Shown here one piece after another: positions 1-6,306 of a stretch of DNA of 6,683 bases. The notes under the pieces are model-generated. The model made no database searches. It had not been told where the DNA came from and saw nothing but the letters and a program-made list of their open reading frames with translations. Positions within the stretch are counted from its first letter, which is position 1; every line of letters begins with the position of its first letter. This DNA is from Chloroflexota bacterium (lineage in GTDB: Bacteria > Chloroflexota > Anaerolineae > B4-G1): positions 1-6,683 of the forward strand of contig QMOE01000130.1 of assembly GCA_003648125.1 (NCBI GenBank), written 5' to 3'. The position numbers were made by a program, and so were the translations under genes.

Positions 1-237
1 AGGCAAAATAAACGCAGTGCTGACAAAAACGACAGCCCCAATGACAACGAAAACCAGAACCATCGCCCAGGCCCGTACGACCCGCGCAGCGGCGACATCC
101 CGCTCCAGGATGAACTGAGCCTGGCTCCTTTCCCGCTGAGCGATCAGCGCGCGAACCACATAAGTGATAAAGCCAATAGCACACAAGGGGTAGAGAACCC
201 AAGTGTACTCAATCAGCCATTGTAGAAGGATTGTCAT
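1..237 (-). CDS. Two-helix membrane protein, N-terminal part (cut by window edge)
   Basis: I do not recognise this protein. The frame opens at an ATG at 237 and stays open for 79 codons to the window edge, starting MTILLQWLIEYTWVLYPLC. Two hydrophobic stretches are visible, at about residues 11-31 and 58-79. They are separated by a charged, probably amphipathic helix (about 32-57, containing AQRERSQAQ and LERDVAAARVVRAW) that could form a short coiled coil on the membrane surface. The start codon overlaps the punA stop in an ATGA arrangement, and only a weak AAGAG precedes it, so translation is probably coupled to punA. Two spaced helices with a charged linker fit a small structural or assembly membrane protein, but no family can be named from this fragment. 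The gene call is fairly secure from the overlap and clean composition; the function is unknown. Confidence 0.7.
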   Translation of the reverse strand, partial: MTILLQWLIEYTWVLYPLCAIGFITYVVRALIAQRERSQAQFILERDVAAARVVRAWAMVLVFVVIGAVVFVSTAFILP

Positions 238-1076
238 AGCGCTCTTAATACACCGCGAATGATAGCCTCCAGCCGAGGGGCCAAAACCAGGCCAGCCTCG
301 AGCACTTCCTCGTGATTCGCCTTCGCTGGCGGCGCATCCCCAACCGATGCCACATTGCTGATGCCGGAAAGCCCTAATACCCGCGTGCCGCCGTGCCGGG
401 CGATGATCACTTCGGGCACAGTGGACATACCAACAGCGTCCGCCCCGATCTGGCGCAGAAATCGCAAATCGGCCGGGGTCTCGAAAGTAGGGCCAGCCAG
501 GCACATGTAAATACCTTCTCGCAGAACCACTTTTGCCTCGCTCGCCGCCTGCCTGGCAAGTACCCGCAAGTGAGCATCATACGCTTCCGACATATCGGGG
601 AAGCGCGGGCCGAACTCGTCGAGGTTGGGGCCGCGCAGAGGGTTCAATCCACTCATGCCGATCAGGTTGATGTGATCATTGATCAGCATCACATCCCCCG
701 CATGGAACTGGGGATCAAGCCCGCCGGCCGCGTTGGTGACGATCAGTGTCTCGACTCCCATCACCTGCATCACTCTCACGGGGAAGGTGATCTCAGCCAT
801 CGAGTATCCCTCGTAGTAGTGCGCGCGCCCCTGCATCACCATCACGGCTTGTCCCTCCAGCCGCCCGATGACCAGCCGCCCGGTGTGCCCTTTCACGGTC
901 GAGACGGGAAAGTGGGGGATTTCACCATAGGGAACAATAACGCTATCCTCAATTCTATCGGCCAGCGGGCCGAGTCCAGAGCCGAGGATCAGGCCAACCT
1001 GGGGTTCAAGTTGGGTTCGCTCCCGTATCGTCGCAGCGGCAGCCTCAAAGTGCGATCGTGAAAAGTACTCTGGCAT
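234..1076 (-). CDS. punA: Purine nucleoside phosphorylase, class I (trimeric PNP family)
   Basis: This cytoplasmic enzyme of purine salvage cleaves (deoxy)inosine and (deoxy)guanosine with phosphate to the free base and (deoxy)ribose 1-phosphate. The 280-aa length matches the family. Visible motifs are ILGSGLGPLAD (30-40, phosphate loop), GHTG (63-66), MQGRAHYYEGY (81-91), VTNAAGGLDP (113-122), FGPRFPDMSEAYD (155-167), AGPTFET (194-200) and GADAVGMSTVPEV (211-223). Residues equivalent to the human PNP active site all appear present: S33, H64, R84, Y88, N115, E199, M217, S218, N241 and H255. E199 with N241 argues for 6-oxopurine nucleosides rather than methylthioadenosine. The ATG at 1076 is preceded by AGGAGG five bases upstream. 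It lies 20 bases after the PH/SHOCT gene and overlaps the next gene by four bases, so it is an internal operon gene. Family assignment is very secure; exact substrate preference is inferred from those residues. Confidence 0.97.
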   Translation of the reverse strand: MPEYFSRSHFEAAAATIRERTQLEPQVGLILGSGLGPLADRIEDSVIVPYGEIPHFPVSTVKGHTGRLVIGRLEGQAVMVMQGRAHYYEGYSMAEITFPVRVMQVMGVETLIVTNAAGGLDPQFHAGDVMLINDHINLIGMSGLNPLRGPNLDEFGPRFPDMSEAYDAHLRVLARQAASEAKVVLREGIYMCLAGPTFETPADLRFLRQIGADAVGMSTVPEVIIARHGGTRVLGLSGISNVASVGDAPPAKANHEEVLEAGLVLAPRLEAIIRGVLRAL

Positions 1077-1096
1077 TACACCCTCCTCTCCAAACC

Positions 1097-1708
1097 CTAA
1101 ATCCTGTCCAACAATTGCTGTTTCTTTTCCCCAAACTCGGCGTCGGTGATCAAGCCCTTTTGGCGCAATTCGTCCAACTCGGCGATTAGATCGGGAACAT
1201 CACCGGCCTGCCCATCAAGAGTGTCCAGGCTGCCAGGCGATCCTTTTTGCTCCAGCAGGGCTTTCTTAAACGCAATTGGATCAGCGATGCGACGCAAGAC
1301 GTCAATGCCGCTTTCGGAGCCGCTGATGATCTCGACGTCGCCAAAGTTGAGCATGCGCCCCAGCGCCGATTGCTCCATCACGATGTCGTTGATCTTTTCC
1401 AGCAAGGTATCGGACACGTGCTTGTTAAACGTCCCTGTAATCTGGATGATGCGCCGATCGGTGATGAGGCATTGCTTATTCCACCACACCCAAATGCGGA
1501 ACGCAAGATGCGCGAGGGGAACGACCAACAACAAAAGTCCCAACCACGCCCAGGGCGAGGCGAAGCTACCCCCCGCTGCCGCAAGTCCAACGATGACAAT
1601 ACTGACGGCGGCGTCAACCAGAACAGTGAGCAGCAATCCGATCCAGTGGTCGCGGACGACCAGCACGGTGTGCTCGTCGGGTAACAGCAATTTCTGCGCG
1701 TACAGCAT
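1097..1708 (-). CDS. Membrane protein with bacterial PH domain and C-terminal SHOCT domain
   Basis: The predicted protein has 203 aa. A short N-terminal segment (MLYAQKLLLPDEHTVLVVRDHW) leads into two membrane helices at about 23-46 and 53-76. A bPH_2-like (DUF304/YdbS-type) domain follows at about 79-153, with the typical opening CLITDRRIIQITG and the later stretch ALGRMLNFGDVEI. After an acidic linker, a SHOCT motif covers about 172-201 (LIAELDELRQKGLITDAEF, then a basic helix ending QQLLDRI). SHOCT segments are short C-terminal helical motifs thought to mediate oligomerisation or localisation; bacterial PH domains of this type sit at the membrane, mostly with unknown ligands. I chose the ATG at 1708 over the in-frame TTG at 1726 because AGGAGG (1713-1718) lies inside the longer reading frame, just ahead of the ATG. 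It sits between xerD and punA with short gaps, so it is probably co-transcribed. The domain call is good; the biological role is unknown. Confidence 0.9.
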   Translation of the reverse strand: MLYAQKLLLPDEHTVLVVRDHWIGLLLTVLVDAAVSIVIVGLAAAGGSFASPWAWLGLLLLVVPLAHLAFRIWVWWNKQCLITDRRIIQITGTFNKHVSDTLLEKINDIVMEQSALGRMLNFGDVEIISGSESGIDVLRRIADPIAFKKALLEQKGSPGSLDTLDGQAGDVPDLIAELDELRQKGLITDAEFGEKKQQLLDRI

Positions 1709-1712
1709 CGTA

Positions 1713-1718
1713 CCTCCT
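1713..1718 (-). promoter_or_regulatory. Shine-Dalgarno that decides the start of the PH/SHOCT gene
   Basis: The minus strand reads AGGAGG here, followed by a four-base spacer (TACG) and ATG at 1708. A longer in-frame reading from a TTG at 1726 would place this site inside the coding region, so the ATG is the better start. Confidence 0.8.
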
Positions 1719-1741
1719 GACGTCAAATGACTGTCTGCCCG

Positions 1742-2632
1742 CTACGCTCGCGGGTGAGCTTTGTCGTAAACCTCTCGCTTGTACCGGCTGGAAACCTCGG
1801 TGTATATCTGCGTGGTGGAGATATTGGCATGGCCCAGCAGTTGCTGGACCTCGCGCAACCCTGCCCCTCCATCGAGCAAGTGAGTGGCAAAGGAGTGACG
1901 CAGTGTGTGAGGGGTAACCTCGTTTTCGATACCGATGGCCGTGGCATACCGTTTGACAATCAACCACAGCCCCTGCCGGGTCAAAGGTCGCCCGTGTTGA
2001 TTGAGAAACAATGCTTTTTCGTCTGGTCTTCGTAGCAGCTTGACGCGGCTCGAATCAAAATAGTCGCCAAGTATTTTCCGCGCTCGCTCGTGCAACGGCA
2101 GGATGCGCTCTTTGTTCCCTTTTCCTATACAACGCACCGTTCCAGCTTTCAAGTCCACCGCGTCCACACTGAGATTGACGATCTCGCTGGCCCGCATACC
2201 GGTTGCGTACATCAATTCGAGCATGGCGCTATCCCGCAGCGCAGCCGGCGTGTCGGACTTGGCTGGTTCTGCCAATAAACGAGTCACTTTCTCCTGGCTC
2301 AAGGGATGGGGGAGACACTTGTCTGCATGGGGCAGATCCACCGCAATAGCAGGATCGTCTTCTAGTATGCCGTCTGTCACCAGAAAATGAAAAAAAGACT
2401 TGACAGCCGCAACTTTGCGAGACACAGTCGCCGGGGCATATTCACGGCGTTTCAAAGCCAATATGTAATCCAGAATGCAAGTGCGGTTCACTTTTTGCCA
2501 GGAATGAATCTGCTCCCCCAGCAGAAAAGCCAGGAATTGAGCCAGATCATTGCGGTAGGCGGCAACGGTGTGCTTCGAGTACCCTTTCTCTAGCGCAGTA
2601 GATTGGAGGAACTCTTCAACTTGGGCCTGCAT
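1742..2632 (-). CDS. xerD: Site-specific tyrosine recombinase XerD
   Basis: This cytoplasmic recombinase acts with a partner (XerC) at dif to resolve chromosome dimers. At 296 aa it is nearly the same length as E. coli XerD (298). The N-terminal SAM-like core-binding domain spans about 1-100 (VEEFLQSTALEKGYSKHTV, later SRKVAAVKSFFHFL). The catalytic domain follows, with R147 in ATGMRASEIVNL, K171 in GKGNKER, H242 and R245 in TPHTLRHSFATHLL, H268 in QQLLGHANISTTQIY, and nucleophile Y277. These sit one or two positions from the E. coli XerD equivalents. The C-terminus YDKAHPRA matches the XerD-type ending, favouring XerD over a phage integrase. Start ATG at 2632, with a GGTGGGG stretch about eight bases upstream as a modest ribosome site. 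It is the first gene of the putative xerD-PH/SHOCT-punA operon, with a promoter and a MITE-like insert upstream. XerC versus XerD is not formally proven here. Confidence 0.95.
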   Translation of the reverse strand: MQAQVEEFLQSTALEKGYSKHTVAAYRNDLAQFLAFLLGEQIHSWQKVNRTCILDYILALKRREYAPATVSRKVAAVKSFFHFLVTDGILEDDPAIAVDLPHADKCLPHPLSQEKVTRLLAEPAKSDTPAALRDSAMLELMYATGMRASEIVNLSVDAVDLKAGTVRCIGKGNKERILPLHERARKILGDYFDSSRVKLLRRPDEKALFLNQHGRPLTRQGLWLIVKRYATAIGIENEVTPHTLRHSFATHLLDGGAGLREVQQLLGHANISTTQIYTEVSSRYKREVYDKAHPRA

Positions 2633-2674
2633 CGCTCATTCCCCACCGTTGCAACCGAGTAAAATCTAAACCAC

Positions 2675-2682
2675 GATTGATT
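2675..2682. repeat. Left target-site duplication (GATTGATT) of the MITE-like element
   Basis: This 8-bp word is repeated perfectly and in the same orientation at 2763-2770. The two copies directly abut the outer ends of the inverted repeats at 2683-2694 and 2751-2762, as expected for a target duplication made on transposition. Confidence 0.8.
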
Positions 2683-2762
2683 GTATCTTTTCAATAATTC
2701 GGGGGAATGTAGGTCGGAATGGCATTCCGACTTACTCTCGCCCCTACTTTTTGAGAAGATAC
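2683..2762. mobile_element. 80-bp MITE-like palindromic element upstream of xerD
   Basis: The ends are 12-bp imperfect inverted repeats: GTATCTTTTCAA at 2683-2694 and TTGAGAAGATAC at 2751-2762 (11 of 12 complementary). Inside these, GGGGG (2701-2705) faces CGCCCC (near 2739-2744), and the centre is a near-perfect 12-bp stem with a 3-base loop (2709-2735), so the whole element could fold into one long hairpin. It is bounded by a perfect 8-bp direct repeat, GATTGATT. It carries no credible gene, so it would be non-autonomous and mobilised by a transposase elsewhere. Several insertion-sequence families make 8-bp duplications (for example ISL3, IS66 and IS1595), but the sequence alone does not say which. 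The structure is seen directly; mobility is inferred. Confidence 0.75.
2709..2735. repeat. Perfect-stem hairpin at the centre of the element
   Basis: GTAGGTCGGAAT (2709-2720), loop GGC, then ATTCCGACTTAC (2724-2735). Eleven of the twelve pairs are Watson-Crick and one is G-T. It is not followed by a T run on either strand, so it does not look like an intrinsic terminator. It resembles the core of dispersed palindromic repeats and would form a stable hairpin in the xerD leader transcript. Confidence 0.8.
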
Positions 2763-2770
2763 GATTGATT
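2763..2770. repeat. Right target-site duplication (GATTGATT) of the MITE-like element
   Basis: Second copy of the 8-bp word found at 2675-2682. Its last three bases are shared with the -10 hexamer of the candidate xerD promoter (2768-2773), which places the insertion point at the downstream edge of that promoter. Confidence 0.8.
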
Positions 2771-2795
2771 ATAGCATACTTTGACGTAAACTCAA
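2768..2795 (-). promoter_or_regulatory. Candidate extended -10 sigma-70-type promoter for the xerD operon
   Basis: On the minus strand, TTGAGT (2795-2790) is followed by a 16-base spacer and TATAAT (2773-2768), a perfect -10 hexamer. TGC precedes the hexamer, giving an extended -10 (TGnTATAAT). Transcription would be expected to start near 2761, at the edge of the MITE-like element, so the element would form most of the roughly 130-base leader of xerD. It points towards xerD and sits about 70 bases after the preceding gene's stop. The call rests on consensus match and position only. Confidence 0.6.
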
Positions 2796-2864
2796 AAAGG
2801 TAGCCAGCAAGCATCACACATTAAGGACAGGGAGCGAAATCGGCCCCGCTCGCAGCGCAACAAG

Positions 2865-5800
2865 TTACCCATCCCGCATGATCAACGGCAGCCAAACAAA
2901 GCGCATCCGTGTCACTGTCTCCCGGCGGGTGATAGGCCCCATCACACTCCCGGCGATCTGCGCCGTGTTGGTCAGCGGCACGCCGTAGGGCGTCGCCGGA
3001 GTGGGAGCAAGCGTGTATATCACGCGCACCGCCGCGCCCGCTTCCACCACCCCGCCCCAGTGAATCCGGTCGTCCGCGTAGGTCGGCGCGGGGCCGGAGG
3101 TGGCTGCCAGCGTCTCCGTCAGCACGATCATCTCCGCCGGGGGCGTGTCGGTCAACACAGCGGTGGTCGAGAGATTGCCGGTGTTGCTGATGGTGACAGT
3201 GTAAGCGATGCTCTCGTCTGGGCCAGGCTGCCGGGGCGCGGCGGACTTGCGCGACGTGACCAGCACCGGGGCCGGCTCCTCGGTCAGCACCGTGGTGAAC
3301 GTTTGCCCCCATTCCTCGGCGACGTAGGATTCCTGGTTGCCCAGGGTATCGCGGGCGCGGACGCGGAAAAAGTAGGTGTGGCCGTGGACACCGCCGGTGA
3401 ACGTGCCCGACGCGGCGATTGTGTTGGTCAGCCAATCGCTCCACGCCCCCTCGTAGCCGTCGCGCGCCTGCACATCGTAGGCAGCGATTCCCGACCAGGT
3501 GTCTCGCCCGGCCCAGGTGACGGTGAAGCTGGTCGTCGCCACCCAGGGCGCGAGCGGCTCGACCGATGAGGTAGGCGGCAGACAGTCCTGAAAGTTGACC
3601 GCTGCCAGCAGGTTCCCCTCGCCATCCGCATAGACGAAGGCCGCGTCCGCCAGCGCCCGCCCCCCCGCCGCCACCGATCCGGCGAAGGGGTCGCCAGGGT
3701 CAATGGCCGGCAAGTCCCACCGGGCCAGTTCAGAGCAATCGCCCCGGTCCCAGACGTAGAGCGTACTCGCGCCGGCGGCGCGCGGTGTGGTGGAATGTAC
3801 GCCGACGCGGAAACTACCGCCGCTCTCGCGCACGCCCAGCGCCGCCTCGGCCGTCGCCGCGCTCAGTTGGCCGACGTCACTCAGCGGATACCAGTACTCG
3901 GGCCACTCTAGCGCCTGCCCGGCCGTGATCGTCGCCGTGTCCCAAAAGGTCGGCGCGACGCCGCCGTGCAGTTCGACGTAGGTGGAGCCGTCGTCGGTCC
4001 AGTTGTCCCAGTCAATCGGATTCGCCCAGCCAAAAGCAAACCCCTTGCTGCCACGGGCCACGGCGGAGGGAAAGACCCGCGCCACTCCCTCATCCGCCCC
4101 GGTGTCGTAGACGCCGGCAAAATTGGCCTGTGCCTGGGGATACTCGAAGAAACCCAGCCACTCGTCCCAGTTGCCCAGGCGGGAGAAATCGGTTCCGTCG
4201 TAATCCGGCCAACTAAAACGATAGTCAGGCCCGGTGGGCACAGTGCCATAGCCCGGCAGACGTTCATCGCCAGTGGAATGGACGGACACCTCATCAGCCT
4301 CAAAGATAAAGTGTAGGTCTGGGCCAACGGTGTTGGCCGCGCCTGGGGCGATCAGCGCGTTGGTCCAGTATTTGTAGCCAATGTCGCCACCAGTGGGATT
4401 CTCGATGCGCGGGGTGACCGCCAAATAGCCCTGGTCGGCTGGCAGGTGTATCGTGACTGTGGCGCGGATGCGGTCACTGGCCAATGTATCCCGCAGCGTG
4501 ACGGTGACGCCCGCCGTCGAGGTGACGATCTCATAGCTCCACGGTTCGCCCCATTCATAACCGTGCTCCTCCACCGGCAGGCCCCACTCGATGCCGCCAG
4601 CCGCCAGCCACCAGTTCTTGTCGCTATCCAAAGGCCCCCAGTGGGTGGGTTTAATCACCGGATTCTGGTACAACTCGTTGTGGCCGGTAGGCTTGTAGAT
4701 CATCTGATAGACCCGCCCGCCCAGTTCTGGCAGCAGAGTCACCTGCAAGTAATCGTTCTCCAGCACCAGCGCGGTGTAATTCTGCCAGGACGGCGTGGGG
4801 TTCGAGTTCTCGTACTCGCTGCGCTTCAAATAGCGGTAGGTAATGTTGTACTCTGGGTCAGTATCGCTCTCCAAGAAACCGGCGTATGGGTAGGTGGGGA
4901 TCGAGATAGTAGCGGTCTGGATCGAAGCAGTGCCCGGCGCTGGAGACTGAATCACCTCGACTGTGCGACTGTCCTCGGCGTCGTTGAGCGCCAAATCGTA
5001 GGCTACGGCGCGCAGGGTGACGGCCTGGCCGCGATGCGCGCTCAAATCGAGCGTGGCCCGGTAGGGTGGGGCAGTGACGATGGCCTGCAACTCGTCGCCG
5101 GCATAGAACTCGACTTTGGAGACGGTGTCGTTATCTGACGCGGCGGCCTGCACAGCGACATCTTCCAAGACGACGTGCCCCTCTCCCGGCGTGGCGATGG
5201 CGGCCGAGGGCGGGATCGCTTCGGCCCGCTGCGCCGGGGGGTTGCCACGGGGGGCGGGAAAATCGCGCCGCACCTGGCTCACGCGCAGCCCGCGCACCGT
5301 GATCTGGGTCACGTCGTCGGTGCCCAGGCCCACCCCAGCAGCCCAGCCCAGATAGGGAACGGTGGCGGGGTTGTACCCCATCACCAGCGCGCCGACGGTA
5401 TCCAATGCCACCGGGTCGTCCCCGGCCAGAATCAGCCGCATCGGGGGATCGGCCAGCGCGCCCCCAATGGGGCCATCGATCATCCCACGCAGCCCGTCCA
5501 CGATGGCAAAGTCGAGCGGACGGGCCAGGTTGAGGTCCACGATGTGCCGGCCCAGGTCATCTGCGCCGTGCGAGAGCGCGCTCTTGAACATCTGTGAGCC
5601 GGATTGGTGGTAAATATCTGAGGGAGCAATGCCGAACTGGTTCTTTAGCGCCAGCGTCACGCCGGCGTGGGAGTGATTCTTGAGCACCGGCACGCCGATG
5701 AGCACATCGGCGTCGAGGATCACGTTGGGCAGCCAGTAGCTGCTCTGGATAAGCCCGTTTTGGGGATACGCTTGCCGCACCAGGGCCGGGTCGTGCTGAT

Positions 5801-6305
5801 CAATCCCACCGGAATTGTTGAGGTCTACTAACGGCACGCCAGTGACATCGTCCACCATATTGCCGTCCGCATCGTAACCGCAGAGATGGAAGGCTTCCAC
5901 AGTCGCCCCGCGAGCGTCGCGTCCGTCACGGTACAGCGCCGCGCCGTCGGCAATGATGATCTGTCCCGCGCCAGCCTCTTGCGCCAGTCTGACCACGGCG
6001 CGGGTCACGCGCGGGTCGGTGGTGTATCCCTCGTCGGGCGCGGCATCCCAGACCAGATTGGGTTTGATCACCACGACATCGCCCGTTCCGATGATGCTAT
6101 CTAGCCCACCCGCCAGCGCCACCGCCTGGCGCACGAGCGACTCAACCTCTGCGTCCGAAACCGGCCAAGCCGCCGCCCGCACAATGGCAATCTCGGCGGG
6201 TTCACTGGACGGGTTGGAGTAGGCCACCTGGCGTTGCAGCGCGCTCAGGCCGCCCAGTAACGCCAGCAGCCCCGCCAGCGCGATCAGTTTCCATCGTCTC
6301 TTCAT
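2865..6305 (-). CDS. Exported multidomain protein: DUF362, Ig-like, DUF5107, FN3-like and DUF11 domains
   Basis: The protein has 1146 aa from the ATG at 6305. A signal peptide or N-terminal anchor (MKRRWK, then LIALAGLLALLGGLSAL) precedes a DUF362 domain at about 37-345, with VVVIKPNLV (77-85), VPVLKNHSHAGVTLALKNQ (205-223) and AGDDPVALDTVGA (294-306). No ferredoxin-type cysteine cluster is present. An Ig-like domain follows (about 365-451, SKVEFYAGDELQAIV), then a long DUF5107 domain (about 463-906) with ENDYLQVTLLPELGGRVYQM (516-535) and the GGIEWGLPVEEHGYEWG region. DUF5107 is associated with carbohydrate-related proteins. An FN3/Ig-like segment (about 911-1006) and a DUF11-type domain (about 1012-1124, YTVTISNTGN) lead to the tail RFVWLPLIMRDG. 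C857 and C908 could pair as a disulfide outside the cell. The start follows the permease stop by one base. The biochemical function is unknown; surface location and possible glycan binding are inferred. The domain fusion is unusual. Confidence 0.9.
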   Translation of the reverse strand: MKRRWKLIALAGLLALLGGLSALQRQVAYSNPSSEPAEIAIVRAAAWPVSDAEVESLVRQAVALAGGLDSIIGTGDVVVIKPNLVWDAAPDEGYTTDPRVTRAVVRLAQEAGAGQIIIADGAALYRDGRDARGATVEAFHLCGYDADGNMVDDVTGVPLVDLNNSGGIDQHDPALVRQAYPQNGLIQSSYWLPNVILDADVLIGVPVLKNHSHAGVTLALKNQFGIAPSDIYHQSGSQMFKSALSHGADDLGRHIVDLNLARPLDFAIVDGLRGMIDGPIGGALADPPMRLILAGDDPVALDTVGALVMGYNPATVPYLGWAAGVGLGTDDVTQITVRGLRVSQVRRDFPAPRGNPPAQRAEAIPPSAAIATPGEGHVVLEDVAVQAAASDNDTVSKVEFYAGDELQAIVTAPPYRATLDLSAHRGQAVTLRAVAYDLALNDAEDSRTVEVIQSPAPGTASIQTATISIPTYPYAGFLESDTDPEYNITYRYLKRSEYENSNPTPSWQNYTALVLENDYLQVTLLPELGGRVYQMIYKPTGHNELYQNPVIKPTHWGPLDSDKNWWLAAGGIEWGLPVEEHGYEWGEPWSYEIVTSTAGVTVTLRDTLASDRIRATVTIHLPADQGYLAVTPRIENPTGGDIGYKYWTNALIAPGAANTVGPDLHFIFEADEVSVHSTGDERLPGYGTVPTGPDYRFSWPDYDGTDFSRLGNWDEWLGFFEYPQAQANFAGVYDTGADEGVARVFPSAVARGSKGFAFGWANPIDWDNWTDDGSTYVELHGGVAPTFWDTATITAGQALEWPEYWYPLSDVGQLSAATAEAALGVRESGGSFRVGVHSTTPRAAGASTLYVWDRGDCSELARWDLPAIDPGDPFAGSVAAGGRALADAAFVYADGEGNLLAAVNFQDCLPPTSSVEPLAPWVATTSFTVTWAGRDTWSGIAAYDVQARDGYEGAWSDWLTNTIAASGTFTGGVHGHTYFFRVRARDTLGNQESYVAEEWGQTFTTVLTEEPAPVLVTSRKSAAPRQPGPDESIAYTVTISNTGNLSTTAVLTDTPPAEMIVLTETLAATSGPAPTYADDRIHWGGVVEAGAAVRVIYTLAPTPATPYGVPLTNTAQIAGSVMGPITRRETVTRMRFVWLPLIMRDG

Positions 6306-6306
6306 C

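Noticed and set aside
393..1061. 222-codon open frame on the plus strand, antisense to punA
   Set aside because: It lies fully opposite a strongly conserved gene, its translation is rich in H, R and G with no recognisable motif, and it is a typical GC-rich shadow frame.
1709..1726. TTG at 1726 as the start of the PH/SHOCT gene
   Set aside because: The extra six codons encode the AGGAGG ribosome site for the ATG at 1708 and add nothing conserved.
1742..2632. xerD as a phage or integron integrase marking a genomic island
   Set aside because: Its length, catalytic spacing and HPRA ending fit housekeeping XerD, it sits in an operon with punA, and no phage genes or attachment site are visible.
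2590..2817. 75-codon minus-strand frame across the intergenic region and the MITE-like element
   Set aside because: It runs through the promoter and hairpin, overlaps the xerD start in another frame and matches nothing recognisable; the palindrome explains its sequence better.
2832..2851. Possible terminator hairpin (GAGCG...CGCTC) after the DUF362 fusion gene
   Set aside because: The stem is only five base pairs with a ten-base loop and there is no T run on the minus strand, so it does not support an intrinsic terminator.
2821..3444. 207-codon minus-strand frame overlapping the end of the DUF362 fusion gene
   Set aside because: It is out of frame with a clear DUF11-type domain and its translation is low-complexity R, H, P, A and G.
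4446..5138. 230-codon open frame on the plus strand, antisense to the DUF362 fusion gene
   Set aside because: It mirrors the real coding frame, shows no domain, signal or credible start region, and is explained by high GC content.
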